From Rutidosis leptorrhynchoides (lineage: Eukaryota; Streptophyta; Magnoliopsida; Asterales; Asteraceae), in NCBI RefSeq assembly GCF_046630445.1, contig NC_092339.1:73787501-73851500 (forward strand): 64,000 bases of DNA, read 5' to 3'. The translations under genes and the position numbers were made by a program. Within the stretch, counting starts at the first letter, position 1. Each line of letters opens with the position of its first letter. The notes beneath the pieces were generated by a model, which had not been told where the DNA came from, searched no databases, and saw only the letters and a list, made by a program, of their open reading frames with translations. This document shows, one piece after another, positions 34,762 through 48,100 of the stretch.

Positions 34762-34926
34762 TTAACATGACTTCGAAGCAGGATATTCTCTAAAGATTTC
34801 ATCGGATCCAGAATTACCTGGATTCTTTGAATATAGGGTTTGGTCCTTGTATTTGTCCTTGGTCTCCTTCATGGTTAGCTCAATCTGTTTTTCAGTACCA
34901 ACTTTTCTATCGAGCGTTCCCAACAT
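34762..34926 (-). CDS. Small conserved element ORF, counterpart of 5932-6108
   Basis: The first ATG is at 34926; the frame is open upstream of it without another ATG. The C-terminal part (KVGTEKQIELTMKETKDKY, GNSGSDEIF) matches A. Possible gag remnant; weak. Confidence 0.3.
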   Translation of the reverse strand: MLGTLDRKVGTEKQIELTMKETKDKYKDQTLYSKNPGNSGSDEIFREYPASKSC

Positions 34927-35741
34927 TCCATTCTTTATTATCAAACTTTTGACCGTTTAGACCATCTACGATTTTGTTGTTTCCTCTGCATTTAATGTTA
35001 CCATATCTGGGTCATCGGTTATCAATCCGAGGTGGTTTCAAGAGAATTGTGTTTTTAGATGATTAAACGTTGATGGTAATATGGTGGAATATAAAAGGTT
35101 CCCCGGTAACAATAAAGAGCACGCATATATATATATATCAAAATTATGATATCGTTGTTTCGAACGAAAAGTCGAAGTTGATTTGCTGGAGCTGTGACAA
35201 AATTTGCTACTTTGAAAAGGAATTGCAAAGTGATTTTCGGTAATAACAACGCTCAGGGAGGTAGCACAGATACGTGTTAAACGTTTACTCAGGTTCCGAG
35301 TGTTTTCAGGTGCATAACTATATGCATCGATCTTTTCTTCCATAGATGAAGTGCGGTTAGTTTATCCTCTCGATTGAGGTGTTTTCAAGAATCATGAAAG
35401 ATTTGAATGCAGATTGTAATCGTCAAGATACAAATGAAGTTTAAGATGAAATCAAGTGGCAAACTTGAAGAATTGTTTAGTTTCATATGTTATAATCAAA
35501 ATTTTAATTCATTTTAATTGTCCAATGTTATTAGTCCACAGTCGATAGTCCACAATTAACAGTCCAATAATTCATATATAGTTTAATATATAATATTCGA
35601 ATTAATTAATACGTATCGTGACCCGTATACATGTCTCAGACTCGATTACAACTCAAAGTATATATATTATTGTAGAATCAACCTCAATCCTGTATAGCTA
35701 ACTCCAGCATTACTGCATATAGAGTGTCTATGGTTATTCTA

Positions 35742-35852
<111 letters not shown>

Positions 35853-36542
35853 TCGATATGATATGTCAAAACCTTGTATACGTGTCTCGATATTTAAAGT
35901 ACGTAAAAATAAATAACAGAAATTAAATGACGATAAATAAAATTGCAAGAATATAAATTGCGATAAATAAATTACAATAAATAAAATGTAATCAGTTAGC
36001 TATGAACAGTTAGCTAGGAACAGTTAGCGTGGATTCTTAACAAAATTTCTCATAGTTAATTTGTTTGTTTCTAACAAATTTTATTTTGTCCAATGTTTTC
36101 TTCATTATGCCACTTGTTGGATTCTGATAAGCCAAAATTCAAATATAAAATTGTATGAAAATGATTATTCTGCGGTGAACGGATACGTATATCGGTGGTT
36201 GTAAGTAGGATAGTAAATGACTGTTGAATCAGAATCGAAGAATGTACAATGTAACTTATTAATGTGAAATCTAAATATTCCTCATGTATTACCTACCTGT
36301 TAAAATATTTTCACCATTAACAGTTTGTACGAAAGAATTTTTAATTACAATCTTTATGAAAAAAAAATATATACCTATATATTTTTTTTCGGATGTAATC
36401 ATGGATTTAATGAGTCAATATGATATTAAACTCATTTGATTTACCGTTAGAACAAGAATATATAATCTCTAAAACATTAGAGATTACATAATCGCTATGT
36501 CGAATGAAAATAAATGATGTAGAACGTCATGTAGAACGATGA

Positions 36543-37049
36543 TTATACTCGAGGTACAGAATGAGATATCGAAGCTGGTGATGCGGATGTTGTTGTTGGT
36601 GGTACTAGTGATGTTGGTGCTGAGGCTGGTGATGTTACTGGTGTTGGTGATACTGCAGGTGCTTGCAAATTGTGTACCGTGCTCTCTAAAGTTAACACTC
36701 GAGCTCCGAGTTCTTTAACTTCTTCTACTAACCCTGGTTGGTTATCGGTGTGAGGTAAAGGTCGGATATCTTCTCTAGTTCCGTTAATGGTAGTCTCAAG
36801 ACGAAGAATTCTTGCAAAAAGGGTATAAACGGTGTTGCGAACGGGTTCGCCGGTTAGCGGGTCAAGTACTCCAAGGTTAGGTGGTAGATTTGGTTCATGA
36901 TATGGAGTACCTTCTTCCCTTCTCCATAGGGTGAGTATGTCACGAACCCACCCCCATTTTCTCCAGTAATCACGGTAGTTGATTGGTTGGTGTGCTCCTG
37001 TCACGCTGTCTTCGGAGTCAGAGGAACTTGGTCGATTCGTAGAGGCCAT
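36543..37049 (-). CDS. Element B ORF, 168 residues, coiled-coil type, unknown
   Basis: An intact frame with ATG in good context (AAGATGGCC), starting about 420 bp inside the primer site. The Ser/Asp-rich N-terminus (SSSDSEDS) is followed by an aromatic-rich block (NYRDYWRKWGWVRD) and a middle with PLTGEPVRNTVYTLFARILRLE. A short Leu/Val heptad stretch (VEEVKELGARVLTLE) may be a coiled coil, and the tail is Pro/Ser/Thr/Ala-rich. No zinc knuckle, no protease, no clear gag core. A decayed copy is in A at 3702-4257. The position equals that of acidic ORF1 in C and D. It could be a divergent or truncated gag, or a private accessory protein; I do not recognise it. Confidence 0.6.
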   Translation of the reverse strand: MASTNRPSSSDSEDSVTGAHQPINYRDYWRKWGWVRDILTLWRREEGTPYHEPNLPPNLGVLDPLTGEPVRNTVYTLFARILRLETTINGTREDIRPLPHTDNQPGLVEEVKELGARVLTLESTVHNLQAPAVSPTPVTSPASAPTSLVPPTTTSASPASISHSVPRV

Positions 37050-37369
37050 CTTAAGCGATCACAGAAAAGATTTTTGGTATGAAGAGTTTAGTGACAGAAA
37101 TTGATAGTTGGATGGTATTCTCAATGCATAATGTGCATAGATATATATATAGTACCAGGATCCCTTAAATTATGGAGAAATTTACGAGAGATATCAGGCA
37201 AGGTCTACAGTAACAGATACGCTAAGATATGAATTTTGTCTATACACTTATTCATGCAATCAATGCAGTAAAAGGTGTCTAGACTAAGAATAATGAGCAG
37301 GTAATTTCCTAAAGATGATAAGCAGATGATTTCCGACAAAAATGATAAGCGAAACTTTTGACATGCAGA

Positions 37370-37453
37370 CACGGTCGAAGTCCAGACTCACTAATGCATC
37401 CTAACGACTATCAGTTAGACACACTAATGCAGACCTGGTTCGCTAAGACCACC
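37370..37453 (-). promoter_or_regulatory. Conserved leader of element B (candidate packaging region)
   Basis: Minus-strand counterpart of 3331-3425 with both GCATTAGTGWGTCT-type repeats. Confidence 0.45.
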
Positions 37454-37465
37454 ACTCTGATACCA
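37454..37465 (-). other. Primer binding site of element B
   Basis: Minus strand TGGTATCAGAGT, one base off the initiator Met-tRNA complement at its last position, 2 bp inside the 5' LTR. Confidence 0.88.
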
Positions 37466-39179
37466 ACTGAAAGGACCCGTTCATATACATTATAAACGAT
37501 TCACAATAGTTGATTACATCGCGAGGTATTTGACCTCTATATGATACATTTTACAAACATTGCAATTGTTTTTAAAAGACAAACTTTCTTTACAATGAAA
37601 ATTGACGGTATGCACACCATTTCATAATACATCCAACTATAATTGACTTAATAATAATCTTGATGAACTCAATGACTTGAATGCAACGTCTTTTAAAATA
37701 TGCCATGAATGACTCCAAGTAATTTCCTTAAAATGAGCTAATGCACAGCGGAAGATTTCTTTAATACCTGAGAATAAACATGCTTTAAAGTATCAACCAA
37801 AAGGTTGGTGAGTTCATAAGTTTATCATAACAATCATTTCAATATATTAATAGACCACAAGATTTCCGTTTATAAATATATGTACACTCGCAAGTGTATA
37901 AAAGTATTCTATAAGTTGTAGGCACCCGGTAACAAGCCTTAACGTTCATGTTTTACCCTCTGAAGTACACCAGATCAGGTGTGTTTAAAATAACCTCGAA
38001 TACTAAAGCATCTCATAGTCAGGATGGGGTTTGTCAGGCCCAATAGATCTATCTTTAGGATTCGCGCCTACCATACATAGACAAGTAGTTTAATGTTACC
38101 AAGCTAAGGGTATATTTCTGGTTTAAACCTACGTAGAATTAGTTTTAGTACTTGTGCCTATTTCGTAAAACATTTATAAAAACAGCGCATGTATTCTCAG
38201 TCCCAAAAATATATATAAAAGGGAGCAAATGAAACTCACAATGTAATGACCCGTCCTTATCCACCTGGACGAAGTCATTAACATTTGGTCCCATTGCGAT
38301 GATCGACTCCAAGTAATGTCCTTAAAATGAGCAAATGCACAGCGGAAGACTTAATTCGTACATGAGAATAAACATGCTTAAAAGTGTCAACCAAAAGGTT
38401 GGTGAGTTCATAGGTTTATCATAACAATCATTTCAATATATTAATAGACCACAAGATTTCATAATCATAAACATAATACACTCGCAAGTGTATGTAAAGC
38501 ATTCTAAGTGGTTGAGCACTTGGTAACCATACTTAACATTTAATCAACGTCGCATATTCCCTTTATTATGAAATCTCACTACACCGTACCAAGTGTAGTC
38601 ATGAAACGAAGTACTGTGCAACCGTTGAATACTGGTCGTCCAGTCCGGTTGGGGTTGCCAGGCCCGATAGATCTATCAACAGGATTCGCGTTTACAATAC
38701 CCATGTAAATAGTAGTTACCAAGCTACAGGGAAATATGCCAGTGGTACAACTCAACGTAGAATATATTTTTAAGTACTTGTGTCTATTTCGTAAATATTT
38801 ATAAAAGCAGCGCATGTATTCTCAGCCCAAAAATATATATTGCAAAAGCAATTAAAAAGGGAGCAAATGAAACTCACCTAATGTATTTTTTAGTAAAAAT
38901 ACATATGACGTCACTTAACAAGTGTAGGGTTGACCTCGGATTCACGAACCTATATTATTCATATATATGTTAACGCATATAATTGTAATTGAACCAACTT
39001 ATATAGTTTTATTAATTGTTATATTGGTAACTTATGTGTTTCATTAATAACTTAATTAACTATATTTATTTTATATATACTAGATAGTTAATTTGTATTT
39101 ATTATAAAAATATCAATGCAATAAAGTTATATGTAATAAATATATTTTTCTTATATATATACTATTTATTTAGTAAATT

Positions 39180-39440
<261 letters not shown>

Positions 39441-39491
39441 TAATAAACAATTTTGGTTTTGAAAAACTATCTCAGCTTTAAAAATATAGTT

Positions 39492-39560
39492 GTCGCCAAT
39501 AGGGTTCGAACCCGAGACCTCTAGGATAACCAACACACCCTTAAACCATCCGGCCAGCCT
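39492..39560 (-). other. tRNA-like pol III A-box/B-box module 1 in solo LTR F
   Basis: On the minus strand GGCTGGCCGGATGGTTTAAG (A box) then GGGTTCGAACCC (a perfect B box) about 30 bp further on. Of all copies this is the most tRNA-like, but I could not pair an acceptor stem. Confidence 0.6.
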
Positions 39561-39643
39561 TATTTTTCTGATTTAAATTTATTTTATTTGTTTATAACCC
39601 GAATATACATATTATCTTCTTCTTCTTTTAAAAAAAAATTGAA

Positions 39644-39712
39644 ATGCCAAAGCTCAGGCTCGAACCTGCGACCTCCCGATCACCTAGAAAACCTTAAACC
39701 GTCTGCTCTGCT
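39644..39712 (-). other. tRNA-like pol III A-box/B-box module 2 in solo LTR F
   Basis: On the minus strand AGCAGAGCAGACGGTTTAAG then CAGGTTCGAGCCTG, followed on the same strand by a T8-T9 run (plus-strand A run at 39630-39638). It lies about 85 bp from module 1 in the same direction. Confidence 0.55.
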
Positions 39713-41392
39713 ATTTTCTTTCTATTTTATTTTATAACTGAAATGTATTTAGTCTTGTTCTTTCGGTTTTCTTCATCTTCCTCAAAATAAACCCAAAACT
39801 ATTCATCATCATCATTATCATCTTGCTAATTCATCATCATCACGTAATTTCATCACGATTACAACCCTATCCATTACCATAATCTCTTTCATCATCAACT
39901 TACAACATCTTATTATATTTATTCATTTATTTTTTTTATTATTTTTTTTACGATCAAACCATAACAGCAACACCATGGTGACAAACAGTGACAAAAGAAT
40001 AACAAACGTAGTGATTTGCAATTTTTACAGAACTGAAAAGCAGTAGGTAAACTGAACGGTTGAAACAATCCAAGTGACGGTTCAGCGACGGCAACAGAAA
40101 GAAAAAAAATGTAGTTGTAGCGAAAAAAATAGATATGGTGATGGTTTGCTTCGGTGGTTCATTATAGAATTCAATCAAAACAAATGGTGTAGGTGGTGGT
40201 GGTTTGTAATTCACGATCAAAATTTTAGAGAGAGAGAGGAAGAAGGAGATATAGAGACGGTGGTAGGAGGCGATTGTTGACGGTTGTTGATGGTCGTCCG
40301 AAGGTGTTGATAAAGTTGTGATCAAATGGGTTTGGTTTAATGGTGACTATAGACTTCGTATAACAGCAAGTAGGTCTTGTTGGGTGTGGGTTCACGCGTA
40401 TGGAAAACCAAAATAAAAACGTAATAGTAGTGGTAGTGATTGGTTTGAGAAAGGTGGTTAAAGATTGTGAGTGGTGGGTGATGTATGGTGATGGTTTACG
40501 CTGTACAGAACAGCATGGTGGTCGCCTAGAAGTGGTGTACAAAGGTGATGGATGAAGAGGTAGCGTGGTGGTTTGGTTACTGATGGTTGTGGTGGATGGT
40601 GATCGTGAGAAGGTGGTGATGGTCTCGGTTTGTTGGGTGCCAAAGAGAGAAGAATTTCAAGGTGGGAGATAAATCCAGCACCTTATATTTTTTCTACATA
40701 TTAATGCAAGTATGTCTAAATATATATCTGTAGGATAATTCTACATATATACTATTAGATACAGTAGATTATGATAGATATATTTTTCTATTTGCAAGTG
40801 GTTATCATATGTCAATAATTCACATAAGAGTCAAAATAAACAGTAATCAATTTTGTAAATTAAATAGTTCAGCAGCGGGAGATTTGGAGTTTGCTACCGA
40901 CACCTTTAACATCGAGTGATATATCGTGTCCATTGCTAAACAGTTAGCGTATAAAAGTGTTCCTAAAAATCCCAAACTTTTAGATTAAATATAATTAATT
41001 ATTTCACTCATTACCTGATTGAAACCTGATCAAAATGGTTCGAAAATTAATTATTTTATGTTCCGATTTATATGTACGGAGTACTAATATTTGAACTTAA
41101 AAAGGCAAAAATACTTTTAACAAATCTAAAATCTTCGTAATCGATTTACAGTTCAACTTTTATTTTAATCCTTCATAAACTTATATTAAATCTATATGAA
41201 CGCTAACGAAATGTCAACCGAGTATTACTGACGTTTACTAACTAAACTCGAAATCATTCATTTTCCATTTACACTCTCTATATATATAATCAGTTTTAAA
41301 TAACAAGCTTTATCACATAAATATATATTATATATTTTTAAACAAATAAATTTAATATTATTTTATATATTTCCAAGTAGTATTTATATACA

Positions 41393-41395
<3 letters not shown>

Positions 41396-41459
<64 letters not shown>
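41396..41459. repeat. (TA)n microsatellite in solo LTR F
   Basis: About 64 bp of TA. Confidence 0.95.
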
Positions 41460-41463
<4 letters not shown>

Positions 41464-42044
41464 CTATTTACAAATAGTTATTCGTGAATCGTCGAGACTT
41501 GTCGAAGGTCAATTGAATATATGAAACAGTTCAAAATTTTTGAGACTCAACCTAACAAACTTTGCTTATCGTGTTGAAATTACACTATCGTATCGAGAGT
41601 TTGGTGCAAACTTAGTCGAAATTTTTCGGGTCGTTACACACAATACTGTATTTTGTAGTAAAAATACATATGACGTCATTGAACAAGTGCAATGTTGGCC
41701 TTGGATTCACGAACGTATCAATATTGAGATTCAATATTGCAGGAAAAGTACGTAGACGCAACGGAGATGATAAACACTAGTTTGACTCACGAGCAATACT
41801 CCCGAACCATACCCATAACCTCCATAGCTTTAACCCATAATTTCCTTAGCTCTATCCCGCTCGAAAAACAATTTCGAAATCACTCGGACAGCACTCCGTC
41901 ATAATATTTTATGTATACTTATAATATATTGAAATAATACAGAGTAAATATATATATGTAAATCGATTGAGAGAGTTGAGAGAAAATATTTTCAAGTTTC
42001 TATCAAATAATGAAACCTATTGAATTCTATTTATAATAGATTTT

Positions 42045-42270
42045 TGAATTATTAAAGTGAATTATTAAAGTATGAATTATTAAAGTGAATTATTAAAGTA
42101 TGAATTATTAAAGTGAATTATTAAAGTATGAATTATTAAATTGAATTATTAAAATATGAATTATTAAAGTGAATTATTAAAGTATGAATTATTAAAGTAT
42201 GAATTATTAAAGTGAATTATTAAAGTATGAATTATTAAAGTGAATTATTAAAGTATGAATTATTAAAGTT
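42045..42270. repeat. Minisatellite in B 5' LTR (GAATTATTAAAGT units)
   Basis: Counterpart of 32590-32820, with unit order changed. Confidence 0.9.
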
Positions 42271-43067
42271 AAGTTAAAGTAAAAATAAAGTAAAGGTAAA
42301 GTTTAAGTATAGTAAGAGTATAAAACTATATACGTATAATACGCGTATAAATATATATAATATTAATTTAAATCGTTATATATATTTAATAAAATAAAAT
42401 ATAAATATCGTTATATATATTTAATAAAATAAAATATAAATATCGTTATCTTTATCATACTGGTTAAGTAATGAATTGTTAAAAGTGGTTCTAGATATTT
42501 ATAAAAGTTATATACGTTTTAATAATAAAGTTCTTTTTAAACTGAAAACGTTTTTGTACGTTTGAAACTAAATCAAATAAATATGATAATTTTGTTTTCC
42601 AAAACTAAATATATTTAAGAAGCATTTTGTTTAAAGGTTAAAATAATGGAAATCGTTATATCATAAAACGTTTTAGAAAAGTAAAATCATATATTTTCAT
42701 AATAGGTTTTAAGTTTTTAAATTACAGTCTGTTGGTGAAGCATGCGATAAAGTTCAAAGGTTAAATAAATGTATGAAATAATCTTAATGAAAAATGTCGA
42801 GTTACTTAACTTGTCGATATCCAACATCTAAGTTATTTACACTTCACTTTCTTACTTATAAATCACTTTACCATTTTTCGAATGTCGTCAAAAAGAATAG
42901 ATTTCTTAAATCACAGTGGACCTTATAACATAGACCCGTAATCATATCACAATGTATCCGATAAATCAATCATTTGATATTATCTTCTAATTCCATCGAT
43001 AAACATATTGAAACAAATACGTTCATGTAAAGTATTATACGTTTAATACTTTATTAATATTTTTAAG

Positions 43068-43072
<5 letters not shown>

Positions 43073-43150
<78 letters not shown>
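43073..43150. repeat. (TA)n microsatellite in B 5' LTR
   Basis: Expanded relative to the short TA/TACATA run at 33623-33650 in the 3' LTR. Confidence 0.95.
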
Positions 43151-43164
<14 letters not shown>

Positions 43165-43338
43165 ACATATTTATTTATATATAACGGTTCGTGAATCGTC
43201 GAAATTTGGTCGAGGTTATAATGAATGTATGAATACAATTTAAAATTCTTGAGATTTAACTTAACAAACTTTGCTTATCGTGTCGGAATAATATAAAGAT
43301 AAAGTTTAAATTTGGTCGGAAATTTCCGGATCGTCACA

Positions 43339-43343
43339 TGAGT
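43339..43343. other. Target-site duplication of element B, right copy (TGAGT)
   Basis: Matches 31409-31413. Confidence 0.9.
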
Positions 43344-44626
43344 GTGAGTTTGAAATGTGTAATACGAAAATGAACATACTTCTGGTAAGTTTTCAAAATG
43401 AATTATATGTCTATATCTATATCTATTACCTATCTATATATAAAACGTATAAAAATCATTCGTACTTTACCGGTCAACTTTGAAAACTTTCATTATGAAA
43501 GATTATTATTTTTGTAATGTAAAAGTCACCTCTCCATATTAATAAGAAAACTAAAGTCCAAATGTTTAAGTTATTTAGTTTATTAACAACCTGGTACTTG
43601 ATTATTCAATCAAATTTATTTATAAGTAAGTTATAAGTATCGTATTCATATTTGTATATTAAAAGGAAGTTCTTTGTGTTGGTATCCAAAAACTTAGTTA
43701 AACTATCTGAAAGAGTTTTTTTATTTTTTTATTTGTGTTGGAATTCATTTTTTCGGGTAGTGGCATTTTGGGTCTGAGATCAGCAGATGTGTCTACAACG
43801 CAGTTAGCGAATAGTTAGTTGGTTTTATTTGGTTGATAATGAGACAATTGGGAGCCAACTAGAACAATAGAGCACCGTTGGGTGCATTTGCACCCTGAGA
43901 GGAAGCCTATATTGAAATCTTAGAAGTTGAGTTTGCCTCACATAACTTGTTATAGAGGATTAATATACTCGCAACACCTCAAGGTAAGTCATTTTCTCCG
44001 TTTTGTAATTTTAGTTAATAATTAAAAGAGTTGTAAAAGTCGACCGTCTATTTGGATTTTAGGGACTATCTGACCCGACGACTATGCCAAGCGGTCAAAG
44101 GCAACTGTCAACATTTCAAGTAGCTAAAAGCTAAATTTAGTCAGTTAATGTTAGATTTATTTGGGTCAAAGTCGGAATTTATTCTTTCAAAGTTGGTAAC
44201 CTCGGTCAAAATTTGTCAAAGCCAAAGTTAGTCAACGACCATATGATTATGTGGGTCAGTATCAGGTTTTGTTTATGTGAATGAGGTTATGGTTTTCTTT
44301 TCTTCAATTTATTTTTCTTCAATTGTTTTGTTTTTATATGATACAGGTACATGCTTACGAAAGTGCTCAAGGCATAATTTTTGTTATGACACAAACAACC
44401 TTCCATATGTTGCTGCTCAAGTCATCCAGCCATTGAGAAATGAGGTCATGTAGTATCTTAAAATCTGAACTGAGATTAATCAATTTTATAGTTTGTGTAT
44501 GGATAGATTATAGGTTCACAATACGTAATATGTTATATGAATTTTTGAAGCGCAGTTTAGTTACTCGGATCTGATTTGTAAAAAGGATGTTTTCAACTTT
44601 GATGTTACAGGTGCTGGTCTGATTGC
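43344..44626. other. Unassigned DNA between elements B and E
   Basis: AT-rich, no LTR similarity seen. Short open stretches occur (for example near 43880-43960 and 44345-44450) with stops between. One plus-strand run reads NNLPYVAAQVIQPLRNEV. These could be remnants of a host gene or of an older element. It may be the original host sequence once contiguous with the kinase gene's upstream region. Confidence 0.35.
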
Positions 44627-44815
44627 TGAAGCGACCCGTCCTAATCCATAAGGACGAATACAATAACACATGGTACATTGCGAGGTATTTGACCTCTATA
44701 TGATACATTTTACAAACATTGCATTCGTTTTTTAAAAGACAAACTTCTTTTACATCGAAAGTTGACGACATACATACCATTTCATAATACATCCAACTCT
44801 AATTGACTTAATAAT
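44627..44815 (-). repeat. 3' LTR of element E, left fragment
   Basis: U5-side end of the LTR, matching the 3' end of the A LTR (GACCTCTATATGATAC and onward). It stops at ATAAT, where D inserted, and continues at 57970. Confidence 0.88.
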
Positions 44816-47800
44816 TGAAATGTCCCGTTCATATTGATTATAAACGTTCCATATTAATTGATTTCGTCGCAAGGTTTTGACCTCTATATGAGACGTTTTT
44901 CAAAGACTGCATTCGATTTTAAAACAAACCATAACCTTTAAAATATTACGACGATTATCAAATAATGATAATCTAAAATATAGAGTTTTTCACACGACCA
45001 TTACATAATGGTTTACAATAATATTACACATCAACATAAGTCTTCGAATGCAGTTTTTAAACAATATTATACAAGCATGGACTCCAAATCTTGTCCTTAT
45101 TTTAGTATGCAACAGCAGAAGCTCTTAATAATCACCTGAGAATAAACATGCTTAAAACGTCAACAAAATTGTTGGTGAGTTATAGGTTTAACCTACATAT
45201 TATTAAATCATAATAATAGACCACAAGATTTCATTTTTATAACACATCTCTTATCAGGCATTTCACAAACTGCATAGAGATAAAAATCATTCATATGTTG
45301 AACACCTGGTAACCGACGTTAACTTAATGCATAGAATATCCCCAAAACAGAACCTCTCGTCTGTATAATAATCTCGAAGTACTAAACCATCCATAACCTG
45401 AATGGGGGTTGTTAAGCCCAATAGATCTATCTTTAGGATTCGCGTCAATTAGGGGCCATTTCTCTAATTCTTAGGCTACCAGACTTGAAGGGCGATATTC
45501 TGTTTAATAATCCAACCATAGAATGTAGTTTTGCGTACTTGTGTCTATTTTGTAAAACATTTATAAAGCTGCATGTATTCTCATCCCAAAATATTAGATT
45601 TTAAAAGTAGGACTATAACTCACTTTCACAGATTTTTACTTCGTCGGGAAGTAAGACTTGGCCACTGGTCGATTCACGAACCTATAACAAATATGTACAT
45701 ATATATCAAAGATGTTCAAAATATATTTACAACATTTTTAATACATTTTAATGTTTTAAATATTTTCAGTCAGCTGTCCTCGTTAGTAACCTACAACTAG
45801 TTGTCCATAGTTAGATGTACAGAAATAAATTGATATATATTATCTTGACCCAATCCATGACCCAGTGTATACACATCTCAGGCTAGATCACAACTCAAAG
45901 TATATATATTTTTGGAATCAACCTCAACCCTGTATAGCTAACTCCAACATTACTGCATATAGAGTGTCTATGGTTGTTCCAAATAATATATATAGATGGG
46001 TCGATATGATATGTCAAAACATTTGCATACGTGTCTATGGTATCTCAAGATTACATAATATATTAGAATACATGTATAATACAATATAAGTTAGCTAGGA
46101 TATGATTTGTATAGATTTGTTACCAATTTTCACGTAGCTACAACAAGTAAAAATATCCAATCTTGTTTTACCCATAACTTCTTCGTTTTAAATTCGTTTT
46201 GAGTGAATCCAATTGCTATGGTTTCATATTGATCTTAAGTTTATGAATCTATACAGAAAAAGTATAAGTTTATAGTCAAAAATACAGGTTACAAGTCATT
46301 TTTGTAAAGGTAGTCATTTCAGTCGAAAGAACGACGTCTAGATGACCATTTTGGAAAACATACTTCCATTTTTAGTTTAATCATGATTTTTGGATATAGT
46401 TTCATGTTCATAAGAAAAATCATTTTCCCAGAAGAACAACTTTTAAATCAAAGTTTATCATAGTTTTTAATTAACTAACCCAAAACAGCCCGCGGTGTTA
46501 CTACGACGGCGTATATCCAGTTTTACGGTGTTTTTCGTGTTTTCAGGTTTTAAATCATTAAGTTAGCATATCATATAGATATAGAACATGTATTTAGTTG
46601 ATTTTAAAAGTCAAGTTAGAAGGATTAACTTTTGTTTGCGAACAAGTTTAGAATTAACTAAACTATGTTCTAGTGATTACAAGTTTAAACCTTCGAATAA
46701 GGTAGTTTTATATATATGAATCGAATGATGTTATGAACATAATTACTACCTCAGGTTTTGTGGATAAACTCACTGGAAATGAGAAAAATATATCTAGCTT
46801 CAAAGGATCCTTGGATGGCTTGAAAGTTCTTGAAGCAGAATCATGACACGAAAACAAGTTCAAGTAAGATTTCCACTCGAAATAAGATTGTTAGAGTTAT
46901 AGAAATTGATTCAAAGTTTGAATATGAGTATTACCTTGTATTAGGAAGATATCTTACTGTAAATAAGAAAGATTTCTTGAGGTTGGATGATCACTTTACA
47001 AGATTGGAAGTAAGCTAGCAAACTTGGAAGTATTCTTGATTTTATGAAACTAGAACTTATAGAATTTATGAAGAACACTTAGAACTTGAAGATAGAATCT
47101 GAGAGAGATCAATTTGATGAATAAAATTGATGAATTAAAGTGTTTGTAGGTGTTTTTGGTCGTTGGTATATGGATTAGATATAAAGGATGTGTAATTTTG
47201 TTTACATGTAAATAAGTCATGAATGATTACTAATATTTTTGTAATTTTATGAGATATTTCATGCTAGTTGCCAAATGATGGTTCCCACATGTGTTAGGTG
47301 ACTCATATGGGCTGCTAAAAGTTGATCATTGGAGTGTATATACCAATAGTACATACATCTAAAAGCTGTGTATTGTACGAGTACGAATACGGGTGCATAC
47401 GAGAAGAATTGTTGACGAAACTGAACGAGGATGTAATTGTAAGCATTTTTATTAAGTAGAAGTATTTTGATAAGTGTCTTGAAGTCTTTAAAAAGTGTAT
47501 AAATACATATTAAAACACTACGTGTATATACATTTTAACTGAGTCGTTAAGTCATCGTTAGTCGTTACATGTAAATGTTGTTTTGAAGCCTTTAGGTTAA
47601 CGATCATGTTAAGTGTTGTTAACCCATTGTTTATTATATCAAATGAGATGTTAAATTATTACATTATCATGATATTATGATATATTAATATATCTTAATA
47701 TGATATATATACAATTAAATGTCGTTTCAACGATAATCGTTACATATATGTCTCGTTTCGAAATCATTAAGTTAGTAGTCTTGTTTTTACATATGTAGTT

Positions 47801-48065
47801 TATTGTTAATATACTTAATGATATGTTTACTTATCATAATACCATGTTAACTATATATATCCATATATATGACATCATATAGTTTTTACAAGTTTTAACG
47901 TTCGTGAATCACCGGTCAACTTGGGTGGTCAATTGTCTATATAAAACCTATTTCAATTAATCAAGTCTTAACAAGTTTGATTGCTTAACATGTTGGAAAC
48001 ACTTAATCATATAAATATCAATTTCATTTAATATATATAAACATGGAAAAGTTCGGGTCACTACA
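44816..48065 (-). repeat. 3' LTR of element D (3250 bp)
   Basis: On the minus strand TGTAGTGACCC (48065) to GGGACATTTCA (44816). Clearly the same family as the LTRs of C, with more differences than between the two LTRs of either element. Confidence 0.93.
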
Positions 48066-48100
48066 GTACCTACCCGTTAAATAAATTTCGTCCCGAAATT
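48066..48100 (-). other. Polypurine tract region of element D
   Basis: On the minus strand AAATTTCGGGACGAAATTTA then TTTAACGGGTAGGTAC, as in C. Confidence 0.8.

Noticed and set aside
39492..39560. Genuine tRNA gene
   Set aside because: B box is good, but I could not pair an acceptor stem or an anticodon arm; called tRNA-like only.
39954..40643. Pro/His/Thr-rich minus-strand frames in solo LTR F, and similar ones at 62061-62327
   Set aside because: They lie in GGT/ACC- and CAT-rich LTR DNA, are not conserved between F and E, and match no family.
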